Part shown: positions 50,674-60,352 of the stretch, piece after piece | Layout: the number at the start of each line of letters is the position of its first letter | Position numbering within the stretch: the first letter of the stretch is position 1 | Source: an uncultured Oscillospiraceae bacterium | GTDB lineage: Bacteria; Bacillota; Clostridia; Oscillospirales; Acutalibacteraceae | DNA: 64,000 bases | Direction: 5' to 3' | Assembly (NCBI GenBank): GCA_900549775.1 | Contig: URPR01000003.1 | Location: 20,897-84,896, forward strand | The notes under the pieces: generated by a model | Seen by the model: only the letters and a program-made list of their open reading frames with translations | Database searches by the model: none | What the model was told of the DNA's origin: nothing | Position numbers and translations under genes: made by a program

Positions 50674-51231
50674 ATGAAACTACACAACGATATTTACAGT
50701 TTAGACGCATTATCTCTTGCTCCTTTGCTTCTCGGAAAACTTATATGCAGAAATATAAACGGCGAAATTATAAAAGCGAGGATAACCGAAACTGAGAGCT
50801 ACTTCGGCACGGAAGATACCGCCTGCCACGCCCACAAAGGCAAAACCAACAGAACTAAGGTCCTATATGAAGCAGGTGGAATCGCCTACGTATACTTATG
50901 TTACGGCATGCATAACCTTTTAAATGTTGTAAGCGGTACATATGGTCACCCCGAAGCTGTTTTGATAAGAGGTGCTGTAATTGAAGGTAGCGGCAAGAAC
51001 TTTTATGAGGTATATAAAACTAAAAATTCTTTAAATTTAGATGGACCTGGGAAAGTCACTAAAAGATTACAAATAGACAGAACTTTCAATGAAGAAAATC
51101 TTTTAAAGTCAGATAGGTTATGGCTTGAAGACGATGGCTTTAAATGCGATTTTTCTAGACTTAAACGAGTCGGGATAAACTATGCCACCGAAGAATACAT
51201 AAACAAACTTTGGAGGTTCAAAGTTAAATAA
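50674..51231 (+). CDS. DNA-3-methyladenine glycosylase (AAG/Mpg family)
   Basis: Protein of 185 aa, ATG after AAAGAGGAAA. Mpg/AAG features: LAPLLLGKLICRNINGEIIKARITETESYFGTEDTACHAHKGKTNRTKVLYE, then GIAYVYLCYGMHNLLNVVSG, AVLIRGAVIE and GPGKVTKRLQID. It removes alkylated adenines in base excision repair. The stop lies 3 bp from the stop of the convergent CNNM/HlyC gene. Confidence 0.93.
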   Translation: MKLHNDIYSLDALSLAPLLLGKLICRNINGEIIKARITETESYFGTEDTACHAHKGKTNRTKVLYEAGGIAYVYLCYGMHNLLNVVSGTYGHPEAVLIRGAVIEGSGKNFYEVYKTKNSLNLDGPGKVTKRLQIDRTFNEENLLKSDRLWLEDDGFKCDFSRLKRVGINYATEEYINKLWRFKVK

Positions 51232-51234
51232 ATC

Positions 51235-52593
51235 CTAGATCTTGTTGATTAATACTTTCAATATTCTCCGATCTTTTACCTTTTCTATTGAAAAATTGTA
51301 GCCTGCAAAATCTACACTGTTTTTTTCGCTTGAAGAGGGTATTTTGCCCAATTTATCAACCATGAAGCCTGCTAACGTGTCGTAATCAGATTCCGGCATG
51401 TTTATATTCAAAAGCTCTTCTATTTCGTCTAGTGGGATTGTGCCATCCACAGAAAAGCTCCCCTCTCCCACTCTTTTGATATCTTCCTCCTCATTATCGT
51501 ACTCATCTTGAATATCCCCCACTATCGACTCTACCAGGTCCTCCATGGTAACTAAACCTTCAGTTCCCCCGTACTCATCTACAATAATAGCTATTTGGGT
51601 TTTGCTGGAAATCATCTCACTGAAAAGTTCACTGCAAAGTTTCGACTCTGGAATATAAAACGCTTTCCTCATGACCTTTGTGACATTAACATCTAATGAA
51701 TTTTCTTTTGTAAACCTTAACAAGTCTTTTGCATAAACAACCCCGATTATGTCATCTATGTCTTCGTGAAAAACAGGTATTCTAGAGCACCCTTGCTCTA
51801 GTGACACCGTTATCGCGTCATTAATGGTATTATTGTCTTCCACAGCAAAAATATCAGTCCTGTGAGTCATTATTTCGCTCACCTTTTTGTCATCAAACTC
51901 AAATATATTTTTTATCATGTCCTTGGTGTTGCCCTCAAACACGCCTTTTTCTTCACCTTCATCTACCATCATCAAAATTTCTTCTTCTGTTACCGTTTCG
52001 TCCATGTCGCTAGAATCTAATCCCAACAGCTTTAAAACAAAGTTGGTGGAAAACGATAAGAATTTGATAAACGGACTAAATAAAATTTCAACAACTTTTA
52101 AAATCCCAACAGCTTTAAATGAAATCTTTTCAGAATAACGCATTGCTATTTTTTTGGGAACCAGTTCGCCCAAAACCAATGAAAAATACGACAGGATGAT
52201 CGTAACTATAACCATAGATATCCCGCTTAATACATCTTGTGAAAACGGTAAAAATGAAAGTAGACTTGCTAATTTCTCAGAAAAAACTGCAGATGCAGAT
52301 GCCGAAGTCAAAAAACCAGACAGCGTAACTCCAACCTGTATTATTGCTAAAAAGTTGCTTGAGTTTTCTAAAAGTCCCGCAATCTTTTTTGCTTGTTTGT
52401 GCCCTTCATTTGCCATTTTTTTTATTTTATTGTCATTTAAGGTTATTATAGCAATCTCAGACATAGCAAAAAATGCATTGACTAAAATCAGCAAAAAAAT
52501 TATAGCCACTTGTATGAAAACGTTCGAGTTTGATATTTTTGGTTCTATATCACAAAATCTACACGCTCTTCCAAGTAAAAAGTTTTGAGGCAT
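51235..52593 (-). CDS. CNNM/CorC-HlyC family membrane protein with CBS pair
   Basis: Protein of about 452 aa from the ATG at 52593; a GTG nine bp earlier is within the SD AAAGGTAG. A DUF21 membrane domain with about three to four helices (residues about 30-200) contains FFAMSEIAIITL, GVTLSGFLTSASASAVF and LVLGELVPKKIAM. It is followed by two CBS domains (MTHRTDIFAVED, SRIPVFHEDIDDIIGVVYAKDLL, IVDEYGGTEGLVTMEDLVESIVGDIQDEYD) and a C-terminal CorC/HlyC domain. It probably effluxes Mg2+ or another divalent ion; the hemolysin name is historic. Confidence 0.92.
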   Translation of the reverse strand: MPQNFLLGRACRFCDIEPKISNSNVFIQVAIIFLLILVNAFFAMSEIAIITLNDNKIKKMANEGHKQAKKIAGLLENSSNFLAIIQVGVTLSGFLTSASASAVFSEKLASLLSFLPFSQDVLSGISMVIVTIILSYFSLVLGELVPKKIAMRYSEKISFKAVGILKVVEILFSPFIKFLSFSTNFVLKLLGLDSSDMDETVTEEEILMMVDEGEEKGVFEGNTKDMIKNIFEFDDKKVSEIMTHRTDIFAVEDNNTINDAITVSLEQGCSRIPVFHEDIDDIIGVVYAKDLLRFTKENSLDVNVTKVMRKAFYIPESKLCSELFSEMISSKTQIAIIVDEYGGTEGLVTMEDLVESIVGDIQDEYDNEEEDIKRVGEGSFSVDGTIPLDEIEELLNINMPESDYDTLAGFMVDKLGKIPSSSEKNSVDFAGYNFSIEKVKDRRILKVLINKI

Positions 52594-52629
52594 AATAATC
52601 ACTACCTTTTATTAAATGTGCATATACGT

Positions 52630-52659
52630 ATTATAGATTAATTTTATAATAAACGTCAA
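52630..52659 (-). promoter_or_regulatory. Promoter of the CNNM/HlyC-like gene
   Basis: On the minus strand TTGACG (52659-52654), 18-bp spacer, TATAAT (52635-52630). Confidence 0.75.
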
Positions 52660-52817
52660 TAATATTTCTTGTAATAATTTTATTTTATTAATTTTTCTGA
52701 TTTTTCCGTCATTTTCGTTGCTTTAAATAAAAATTGTGAAAATTTATATATTTACAAATAATCGCAAAGGTGGTAAAATTGATAATTATTTAGTGATTTC
52801 GAGGGGGAATATTTTTT

Positions 52818-55800
52818 ATGACAAGAAAAATGAAAACTATGGACGGAAACAGTGCTGCGGCCCACGTTTCTTACGCCTTTACAGATGTTGCTGCAATTTA
52901 CCCTATCACGCCATCTTCAGTTATGGCTGATGAAACTGATAAATATTCTGTTGCGGGCAGAAAAAATTTATTTGGCAGAGAAGTTAAAGTAACTGAAATG
53001 CAATCTGAAGCTGGTGCTGCCGGTGCAGTACACGGTTCACTCGCCGCCGGAGCTTTAACCACTACCTACACCGCATCTCAAGGTCTTTTGCTTATGATAC
53101 CAAACATGTACAAAATGGCCGGTGAACTTCTTCCTAGTGTTATACATGTTTCAGCTCGTGCTTTAACCAGCCACGCTCTTTCTATTTTTGGTGATCACTC
53201 TGACATTTATGCATGCCGTCAAACGGGTTACGCTATGCTTTGCTCAAACAGCCCTCAAGAAGTAATGGATTTAGGCGCTGTTGCTCATTTGTCCGCTATA
53301 AAAGGAAGAGTTCCTTTCTTACATTTCTTTGACGGTTTCAGGACTTCTCACGAAATTCAAAAGATCGAAATGTGGGATTATGAAGACTTAAAAGAACTTC
53401 TAGACTTTGACGCTGTAGAAAAGTTTAGAAGAAGAGCTTTAAACCCAGAACATCCTGTTTTAAGAGGTTCTGCTCAAAATGATGATATATTCTTCCAAGC
53501 TAGAGAAGCTTGCAATAAATACTACGATGCTGTACCGGAAATCGTAGTTGATTATATGAACAAAATAAACGACAAGATCGGCACAGACTATAAACCATTT
53601 AACTATTACGGCTCTCCTGATGCTGAACGCGTCATCGTAGCTATGGGTTCTGTTTGCGAAGCTATCGAAGAAGTTGTAGACTATTTAAACGCCGCAGGTG
53701 AAAAAGTAGGGCTTATTAAAGTTAGGCTGTATAGACCTTTTGTGGCAAAATATCTAGTTGACGTCATGCCCAAAAGTGTAAAATATATTTCTGTGCTAGA
53801 CAGGACAAAAGAACCCGGTTCCATAGGTGAACCTCTGTTCCTCGATGTTTTGGCAGCCCTTGCTGACAATGAATTTTCTAGTATCCCCATTTACGGCGGA
53901 AGATATGGTCTTGGTTCTAAAGACACTACCCCAGGTGACATTGTCGCGGTATACAGAAATATGCAAGATGTTGCTCCTAAAAAGAGGTTTACAATCGGCA
54001 TAGTTGATGATGTTACAAATCTTTCGCTCGAGGTTAAAGAAAACCCTGATACCACTCCGGAAGGCACTCGTTCTTGTAAGTTCTGGGGGCTCGGTTCTGA
54101 CGGAACTGTTGGTGCAAACAAAAACTCAATTAAAATTATAGGCGATCATACAGACATGTACGCTCAAGGGTACTTTGCGTATGACTCTAAAAAATCTGGC
54201 GGTATTACGGTATCTCACTTGCGTTTTGGGAATAATCCGATAAAATCTACTTATTATATAAGCAAGGCTGATTTTGTTGCTTGTCATAACCCTTCGTATG
54301 TAGATAAGTACGACATGGTTCAAGACTTAAAACCAGGCGGAAAGTTCCTTCTGAACTGCCCTTGGACGTTGCAAGAATTGAACTACCGTTTACCAAACAA
54401 GATGAAAAGATATATCGCTGAAAATGGAATTAGGTTCTTCGTGATAGACGGTATAAAAATAGGAAAAGAAATAGGTTTGGGCGGAAGAATCAACACAATT
54501 TTGCAATCTGCTTTCTTCAAGATTGCCAATATTATCCCGCCTGAAGATGCTATAAAATATATGAAAGATGCGGCAACAAAGTCTTACAGCAAGAAAGGTG
54601 AGAAGATTGTTGCTATGAATCACGAAGCTATTGAAAGAGGAATGAAAGACTTAAAAGAGATTGAAGTTCCTGAAAGTTGGAAAAACCTTGAAGATGAGCA
54701 AATATCCACTCCAAATTCTTCAAACTCTCCAAGAAAAGATCTTTTAAAATACGTTGATACTATATTAAAACCGGTTAACGAATATAAAGGAAATAATTTG
54801 CCTGTATCCACCTTTGTCGATCACGTTGATGGTACGGTTCCTCAAGGCTCTGCAGCGTTTGAAAAGCGTGGCATTGCTGTGGATGTTCCAGAATGGAATC
54901 CGGATAATTGCATTGAGTGCAACTTCTGCTCACTTGTATGTCCTCATGCGGTTATTCGCCCCATAGTAATGACAGACGAAGAGCTAGATAAAGCTCCTAA
55001 AAATACAAAATCGAAAATATTGACCGGAATGGACGGCAAAAAGTTTGTAATGACGGTGTCTCCGCTTGATTGCACAGGCTGTGGTGCTTGTGTAAATGTG
55101 TGCCCAGGCAAAAAAGGTGAAAAAGCATTGGCTATGAAGCCGATAGATTCTCAGAGAAATCAACAGGAAGTATTTGATTACTCTGTAAAACTTCCTAAAA
55201 AAGAGGACGTTATTGAAAAGTTCAAAGAGGCATCAGTTAAAGGTAGCCAGTTCAAGCAACCGTTGCTTGAGTTCTCAGGAGCCTGTGCCGGTTGTGGCGA
55301 AACACCTTACGCTAAACTCGCTACGCAATTGTTTGGCGATAGAATGTTCATTGCCAACGCTACAGGATGTTCATCAATATGGGGAGGTTCCGCTCCGGCT
55401 ACGCCATATACTGTAAACGAAAAAGGCAAAGGTCCTGCATGGCAAAATTCACTGTTTGAAGATAACGCAGAATTTGGTCTCGGTATGGCACTGGCACAAG
55501 ACGCAATACGCGGAAGGCTGAAAAGTTATATTGAAGAAATTAAAGACACTGCGAATGATCAAAACTTAAAGACTGCTTGTGAAGATTACATTAGTACTTT
55601 TACAGACAGTGGTAAAAACGCAAAATGCGCCGACAAGCTTATCAATGAGCTTGAAAAAATTCAAAATACTGACGGACAAATCGGATTTTTAGCAAAGAAA
55701 ACACTTGAAGATAAAGATTACCTTGCTAAAAAATCCATGTGGATTTTCGGTGGCGATGGTTGGGCTTACGACATAGGTTTTGGGGGACTTGACCATGTAA

Positions 55801-56381
55801 TAGCTTCCGGCGAAAACGTAAACATCTTAGTATTCGACACTGAAGTTTACTCAAACACTGGCGGGCAGGCTTCAAAGTCCACTCCTACTGGTTCAATCGC
55901 ACAGTTCGCTGCCGGTGGTAAAGCAACAAAGAAAAAAGATTTAGCTGCAATTGCTATGAGTTACGGATACGTATATGTTGCCCAAATTGCTATGGGAGCT
56001 AATTACAACCAATGCGTAAAAGCCTTCGCAGAAGCTGAGAGTTACAACGGTCCTTCAATTATTATCGCATATGCTCCTTGCATAAATCACGGAATAAAAG
56101 GCGGGTTGAGTATAGCTCAACAGGAAGAGAAAAAGGCTGTAGAGTCAGGCTATTGGAATTTGTTTAGATATGATCCTCGACTCTCAAAAGATGGCAAAAA
56201 TCCGTTTATCTTAGACAGTAAGGCTCCAAGTTCAAACTATAGAGATTTCTTAATGAACGAAGTGCGGTACAATGCTTTAGCTCGCTCATTCCCTGAAAAG
56301 GCCGAAAAACTTTTCACTGAAGCAGAAAAACAAGCTAAAGATAAATATGAACATCTATTAAATTTATCCGAACAAAAATAA
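52818..56381 (+). CDS. nifJ: Pyruvate:ferredoxin (flavodoxin) oxidoreductase
   Basis: Single-chain protein of 1187 aa, ATG after GAGGGGG. Domain order: transketolase-like pyruvate domain (VSYAFTDVAAIYPITPSSVMAD, residues about 12-33), domain II and III, a gamma-like domain, then two 4Fe-4S clusters (CIECNFCSLVCPHAV and CTGCGACVNVCPG, around residue 700-770), a further cluster Cys pair in CAGCGETPYAKL, and the TPP-binding domain with GGDGWAYDIGFGGLDHVIASG and TEVYSNTGGQASKSTPTGS. It makes acetyl-CoA and reduced ferredoxin from pyruvate in anaerobes. Monocistronic, ending at 56398. Confidence 0.97.
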   Translation: MTRKMKTMDGNSAAAHVSYAFTDVAAIYPITPSSVMADETDKYSVAGRKNLFGREVKVTEMQSEAGAAGAVHGSLAAGALTTTYTASQGLLLMIPNMYKMAGELLPSVIHVSARALTSHALSIFGDHSDIYACRQTGYAMLCSNSPQEVMDLGAVAHLSAIKGRVPFLHFFDGFRTSHEIQKIEMWDYEDLKELLDFDAVEKFRRRALNPEHPVLRGSAQNDDIFFQAREACNKYYDAVPEIVVDYMNKINDKIGTDYKPFNYYGSPDAERVIVAMGSVCEAIEEVVDYLNAAGEKVGLIKVRLYRPFVAKYLVDVMPKSVKYISVLDRTKEPGSIGEPLFLDVLAALADNEFSSIPIYGGRYGLGSKDTTPGDIVAVYRNMQDVAPKKRFTIGIVDDVTNLSLEVKENPDTTPEGTRSCKFWGLGSDGTVGANKNSIKIIGDHTDMYAQGYFAYDSKKSGGITVSHLRFGNNPIKSTYYISKADFVACHNPSYVDKYDMVQDLKPGGKFLLNCPWTLQELNYRLPNKMKRYIAENGIRFFVIDGIKIGKEIGLGGRINTILQSAFFKIANIIPPEDAIKYMKDAATKSYSKKGEKIVAMNHEAIERGMKDLKEIEVPESWKNLEDEQISTPNSSNSPRKDLLKYVDTILKPVNEYKGNNLPVSTFVDHVDGTVPQGSAAFEKRGIAVDVPEWNPDNCIECNFCSLVCPHAVIRPIVMTDEELDKAPKNTKSKILTGMDGKKFVMTVSPLDCTGCGACVNVCPGKKGEKALAMKPIDSQRNQQEVFDYSVKLPKKEDVIEKFKEASVKGSQFKQPLLEFSGACAGCGETPYAKLATQLFGDRMFIANATGCSSIWGGSAPATPYTVNEKGKGPAWQNSLFEDNAEFGLGMALAQDAIRGRLKSYIEEIKDTANDQNLKTACEDYISTFTDSGKNAKCADKLINELEKIQNTDGQIGFLAKKTLEDKDYLAKKSMWIFGGDGWAYDIGFGGLDHVIASGENVNILVFDTEVYSNTGGQASKSTPTGSIAQFAAGGKATKKKDLAAIAMSYGYVYVAQIAMGANYNQCVKAFAEAESYNGPSIIIAYAPCINHGIKGGLSIAQQEEKKAVESGYWNLFRYDPRLSKDGKNPFILDSKAPSSNYRDFLMNEVRYNALARSFPEKAEKLFTEAEKQAKDKYEHLLNLSEQK

Positions 56382-56397
56382 AACTACGTATAGTAAA

Positions 56398-56434
56398 ACA
56401 AAAATCAACAGTTCCATAACTGCTGATTTTTGTT
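56398..56434 (+). terminator. Terminator after nifJ
   Basis: A 15-bp stem with one mismatch, ACAAAAATCAACAGT/ACTGCTGATTTTTGT, 6-base loop, then TTTT. Confidence 0.9.
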
Positions 56435-56481
56435 TTTGGTAAATTATGATATTTATGTATTATAAATAAACAATATAAAAT

Positions 56482-56510
56482 TTGACATAAAAAAGTATAT
56501 GTTATATACT
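56482..56510 (+). promoter_or_regulatory. Promoter of serS
   Basis: TTGACA (56482-56487), 17-bp spacer, TATACT (56505-56510). The leader to the serS ATG is only about 40 bp, too short for a T-box. Confidence 0.8.
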
Positions 56511-56554
56511 TATAAGCAAAAGTTGAAGCAAAATTAAGGAGGAACCACTTAGAA

Positions 56555-57859
56555 ATGTTGGATATTAAATTTATACGTGACAACCAAGACCTCGTAAAAA
56601 ATAACATAAAGAAGAAATTTAAAGATAATAAGATCCCACTCGTTGACGAAATTATCTCTTTGTATAATGAAAAATGTTCCGTTAGTAGTCGTGCTAGCGA
56701 GCTTAGGGCAAATAGAAATAAAATAAGCAAACAAATTGGAACGTTAATAGCTCAGGGCAAAAACAGCGAAGCTGAAAAAATGAAACAGCTTGTAAATGAA
56801 CAAGCTGAAGAATTAAAAAGTTTAGAGGAACAAGAAACTGATTTGCAACAACGCATTACTAAAATTCAGATGAACATCCCTAATATTGTAGATCCCAGCG
56901 TTCCTGTGGGAAAAGATGACAGTGAAAATGTCGAAGTGGAACAGTTTGGCGAAAAATTTACTCCTGATTTTGAAATCCCTTACCATACAGACATTATGAT
57001 GCTGTTCGATGGAATTGATAAAGACGCTGCCGGCAGAGTAGCTGGCGAAGGTTTCTATTATCTTATGGGCGATATTGCTAGGCTGCACTCTGCTATTTTG
57101 GCATATGCGAGAGACTTCATGATAAATAAAGGGTTTACTTATTGTATACCTCCTTATATGATAAGAAGCAAAGTTGTTACTGGAGTTATGAGCTTTGAGG
57201 AAATGGACGCTATGATGTACAAAATCGAAGGTGAAGACCTTTACCTTATCGGTACATCGGAGCACTCCATGATAGGTAAATTTATCGACAGTGTTACCAT
57301 TGAAGAAAATTTACCACTTACACTTACCAGCTACTCGCCATGTTTTCGTAAGGAAAAAGGCGCGCACGGTATAGAAGAACGTGGTATATATCGAATTCAT
57401 CAATTTGAAAAGCAGGAAATGATAGTCATTTGTAGGCCTGAAGACAGCATGAATTGGTTTAACAAGATGTGGAGTTATTCTGTTGAGCTTTTCCGTAGCA
57501 TGGATATCCCTGTAAGGACTCTTGAATGTTGCACCGGTGACCTTGCTGATCTTAAAGTAAAATCATACGATGTAGAAGCTTGGTCCCCTAGGCAAAATAA
57601 ATATTTTGAAGTTTGTTCGTGTTCAAATCTCGGCGATGCTCAAGCTCGTAGATTAAATATAAAAGTAAAAGGAAAAGATGGTAAAAAATATTTAGCACAC
57701 ACTCTCAACAACACAGTAGTCGCTCCTCCTCGTATGTTAATCGCATTCCTTGAGAATAACTTAAGGTTTGACGGCTCGCATTACAGTGTACTCATTCCAA
57801 AAGCTTTACAACCTTATATGGGCGGCACTCCTAAACTTATATCTAGAAAAAATATTTAA
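56555..57859 (+). CDS. serS: Seryl-tRNA synthetase
   Basis: Protein of 434 aa, ATG 14 nt after AAGGAGGAA. An N-terminal coiled-coil tRNA arm (residues about 1-110) starts MLDIKFIRDNQDLV. The class II catalytic core has motif 2 in SPCFRKEKGAHGIEERGIYRIHQFEKQE and motif 3 in TVVAPPRMLIAFLENN, with the serine-site LYLIGTSEHSMIG (TSEH where many bacterial enzymes read TAE). It charges tRNA-Ser. Confidence 0.96.
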   Translation: MLDIKFIRDNQDLVKNNIKKKFKDNKIPLVDEIISLYNEKCSVSSRASELRANRNKISKQIGTLIAQGKNSEAEKMKQLVNEQAEELKSLEEQETDLQQRITKIQMNIPNIVDPSVPVGKDDSENVEVEQFGEKFTPDFEIPYHTDIMMLFDGIDKDAAGRVAGEGFYYLMGDIARLHSAILAYARDFMINKGFTYCIPPYMIRSKVVTGVMSFEEMDAMMYKIEGEDLYLIGTSEHSMIGKFIDSVTIEENLPLTLTSYSPCFRKEKGAHGIEERGIYRIHQFEKQEMIVICRPEDSMNWFNKMWSYSVELFRSMDIPVRTLECCTGDLADLKVKSYDVEAWSPRQNKYFEVCSCSNLGDAQARRLNIKVKGKDGKKYLAHTLNNTVVAPPRMLIAFLENNLRFDGSHYSVLIPKALQPYMGGTPKLISRKNI

Positions 57860-57885
57860 TTTTTATGCAAAAGAAAACGTATGTT

Positions 57886-57915
57886 AAAAGATCTTAGATT
57901 AATCTAAGATCTTTT
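57886..57915. terminator. Bidirectional terminator between serS and murC
   Basis: Perfect palindrome AAAGATCTTAGATT-AATCTAAGATCTTT (14 bp each arm) with A/T runs on both ends, between convergent genes. Confidence 0.92.
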
Positions 57916-57939
57916 TAGTGGATGTATCCCGGTTTACTA

Positions 57940-59316
57940 TTATTCACTTTTATCGTTATTTCTTCGTGCTAACATATTTGCACACTCATACACGTTGCCA
58001 CCACCCATAGTCAAGATCAAGTCACCGGGTTTGGCGATTTCTTCTATATAATTAACTATGTCTTCAAAAGTCTTACGGTAAACTCCACCGTCTATTTTTT
58101 CTACTAAGTCTGTTGCGTAGATGTTGTAAGTATTCACTTCTCTTACGGCTAAAATCTCCGAAACGATAGCGATATCTGCGATTGATAAAACCTTTGCAAA
58201 GTCATCTAAAAACAGAGATGTCCTAGAATAGGTATGTGGCTGAAAGATGCAAATTACACGGTTGTATCCCATTTTCTTAGCTGCATTTAAAGTATTTTCT
58301 ATTTCCGTTGGGTGATGTGCAAAATCATCAGCTATAGTGATGCCGTTTTTCTTACTTAATATTTCAAACCTTCTATGAACTCCACTGAACTCAGAAATAG
58401 CTTCTTTTATTTTTTCTATGTCAATTTTCATATAATCTGCTACAGCTATTGCTGCCATGGCATTGTAAAGATTATATTTTCCAGGTACTTTTAGCGAAAA
58501 TGTGCCCAAGTATTTCCCATCTTTTACAACTGCAAATTCCTCACAAACACCATATTTTTCAACTATTTTCTCAGCTCGGTAGTTGTTATCTTCACCCAAA
58601 CCAAAAGTTATAACCGGTACATTTGCATTTTTGGCAGCTTCAACGCTATTTTTGTCATCGCCATTTAAAACGACAAGCTCAGTGGTCTTGTAAGCAAACT
58701 TTTTAAATGAGTTTACTACTCCTTCTAAGTTCTTAAAATAGTCTAAGTGATCTGCTTCAACGTTTAAAATTACAGCAATATTGGGTGTAAGCTTTAAAAA
58801 TGTATCTACATACTCGCAGGCCTCACAAACTATATTTTGAGAATTTCCAATACGGCTATTTCCTCCTATGAACGGCAATTTCCCGCCTATAACAGCTGTT
58901 GGATCTGCCCTACCTACAGTCAATATTTGCGTAAGCATAGCCGTTGTAGTAGTTTTGCCGTGTGTTCCCGCTACCGCTACTAGATTTTCATATTGAGAGC
59001 AAACTAATCCCAAAAGATCTGAGCGTTCCATTATTGGTACGTTTAATTTTTTCGCAGCCAAAATTTCCGGATTATCTTGCTTTATGGCTGCTGAGTAAAC
59101 TACCAACTCAGCATCACCTATATTTTTTTCATCGTGACCTATGTGGACGTCAAAGCCTCTATCTATTATCCTCTCCAATGTGTCCGACATGTAGTTGTCC
59201 GACCCGGAAACTATATATCCTTTATTATGTAGGATATTTGCAAGCGGACACATACCTGACCCACCTATGCCGATGAAATGTATTTTCTTTATATTTTTTA
59301 ATATATCATTATTCAA
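57940..59316 (-). CDS. murC: UDP-N-acetylmuramate--L-alanine ligase
   Basis: Protein of about 458 aa using TTG at 59316 (SD GAGGAG eight nt upstream); a GTG at 59325 overlaps the SD. Mur ligase features: HFIGIGGSGMCPLANILHNKG, P-loop VAGTHGKTTTTAML, EACEYVDTFL, and VLNVEADHLDYF; the C-terminal domain carries VHRRFEI, DDFAHHPTEIENTL and CIFQPHTYSRT. It adds L-Ala to UDP-MurNAc in peptidoglycan synthesis. Confidence 0.96.
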   Translation of the reverse strand: MNNDILKNIKKIHFIGIGGSGMCPLANILHNKGYIVSGSDNYMSDTLERIIDRGFDVHIGHDEKNIGDAELVVYSAAIKQDNPEILAAKKLNVPIMERSDLLGLVCSQYENLVAVAGTHGKTTTTAMLTQILTVGRADPTAVIGGKLPFIGGNSRIGNSQNIVCEACEYVDTFLKLTPNIAVILNVEADHLDYFKNLEGVVNSFKKFAYKTTELVVLNGDDKNSVEAAKNANVPVITFGLGEDNNYRAEKIVEKYGVCEEFAVVKDGKYLGTFSLKVPGKYNLYNAMAAIAVADYMKIDIEKIKEAISEFSGVHRRFEILSKKNGITIADDFAHHPTEIENTLNAAKKMGYNRVICIFQPHTYSRTSLFLDDFAKVLSIADIAIVSEILAVREVNTYNIYATDLVEKIDGGVYRKTFEDIVNYIEEIAKPGDLILTMGGGNVYECANMLARRNNDKSE

Positions 59317-59347
59317 AATAAGCACTCCTCGTAAAAATTTCCCTATA

Positions 59348-59375
59348 ATTATAGTATATTACTATTTGGACACAA
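59348..59375 (-). promoter_or_regulatory. Promoter of murC
   Basis: On the minus strand TTGTGT (59375-59370), 16-bp spacer, TATAAT (59353-59348). Confidence 0.6.
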
Positions 59376-59415
59376 AATAAATAAGTTTTTTTATTTTACA
59401 GCAATCTTAAAGAGT

Positions 59416-59444
59416 AACCTGTACTTTTTAAGTCCCATATAATA
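59416..59444 (+). promoter_or_regulatory. Sigma-K-like promoter of the dipicolinate synthase operon
   Basis: AACC (59416-59419), 16-bp spacer, CATATAATA (59436-59444), a full match to the B. subtilis sigma-K consensus AC-N16/17-CATANNNTA. In Bacillus the orthologous spoVF operon is expressed from sigma-K in the mother cell. Confidence 0.7.
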
Positions 59445-59477
59445 TTGTGTATGAATAAAATATTCGGAGGCCAAAAA

Positions 59478-60347
59478 ATGAATAACATTATAAACATAGG
59501 TATATTGGGCGGTGATAAAAGACAAATTGAACTGGCTAACAGTCTACATGAAGATGGCCAAAATGTATTTATAACAGGCTTTGACAAAGCTTTAGACAAA
59601 GTAAAAGTTTTAAATTTAAATATAGATCAAATGCTTAAAAGCAGCGAATATGTAGTACTTCCCATTCCATCAACTAGGGATGACTTGTACTTTTTTACTC
59701 CATTTTCGGAATTTAAAACCCCAATAAATGACGTTTTTATAAGAAAAATAAAAAATAAAACTGTGTTTTGCTACGGAGCTGAAGGTTTAATAAAACTATG
59801 TCCTGAGTTCTCAAACTGTAATTTTTACGATTATTCCGCAAATGAAAACTTTTTACAACATAATGCAAAAATAACTGCCGATTGTGCAATTGAACTTGCA
59901 AAAAATAAGTTTGTAAATTCGTTTTGTAATAAAAAAGTTCTGGTGTGCGGGTACGGAAGAATTGGGAAATATTTAGTAGAGCTTCTAGTAAAAGAAAATA
60001 CCGAGTTATTTGTAAGTGTTAGAAATAAAAATGATTTTTCTAAATTAGAAAAAATGAAGGTTCAGCCTATTTTAACTTCCGAGCTGAAAGAGTACACAGA
60101 CTTCGATATAATTTTCAACACTGTACCAAGTTTAATATTTGATTTTGATACTTTGGAAAAAACTTCAAAACATGCACTGTTAATAGATTTAGCCTCAAAA
60201 CCCGGAGGGGTAGATAAACTTTCAGCAGAGCAATTAAACATAAATTTAATTCACGCTTTAGGGTTGCCCGGTAAAATGGCTCCGCTCAAAGCAGCTGAAG
60301 CTATAAAAAATACAATTTATAATTTCATCAGAGAAGAGAAGGAGTGA
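59478..60347 (+). CDS. dpaA: Dipicolinate synthase subunit A
   Basis: Protein of 289 aa from the ATG at 59478, seven nt after CGGAGGCC. The N-terminus NIINIGILGGDKRQIELANSL and a central NAD-binding Rossmann motif VLVCGYGRIGKYLVELLVKE are as in SpoVFA. The end IHALGLPGKMAPLKAAEAI is also family-typical. With DpaB it makes dipicolinic acid from dihydrodipicolinate for the spore core. Its stop lies in the SD region of dpaB. Confidence 0.95.
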   Translation: MNNIINIGILGGDKRQIELANSLHEDGQNVFITGFDKALDKVKVLNLNIDQMLKSSEYVVLPIPSTRDDLYFFTPFSEFKTPINDVFIRKIKNKTVFCYGAEGLIKLCPEFSNCNFYDYSANENFLQHNAKITADCAIELAKNKFVNSFCNKKVLVCGYGRIGKYLVELLVKENTELFVSVRNKNDFSKLEKMKVQPILTSELKEYTDFDIIFNTVPSLIFDFDTLEKTSKHALLIDLASKPGGVDKLSAEQLNINLIHALGLPGKMAPLKAAEAIKNTIYNFIREEKE

Positions 60348-60352
60348 ATATT

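Noticed and set aside
52734..52765. Rex operator before nifJ (TTGTGAAAAT...ATATTTACAA)
   Set aside because: Half-sites are similar but the total span is about 24 bp rather than 18, and bases differ; it may instead be a weak promoter (TTGTGA-17-AATAAT).
56434..56555. T-box leader before serS
   Set aside because: The leader after the predicted start is about 40 bp with no T-box core; an ordinary promoter explains it.
56335..57265. Minus-strand frames across the nifJ-serS junction and in serS
   Set aside because: They run through a terminator, a promoter and the conserved serS frame, with no SD.
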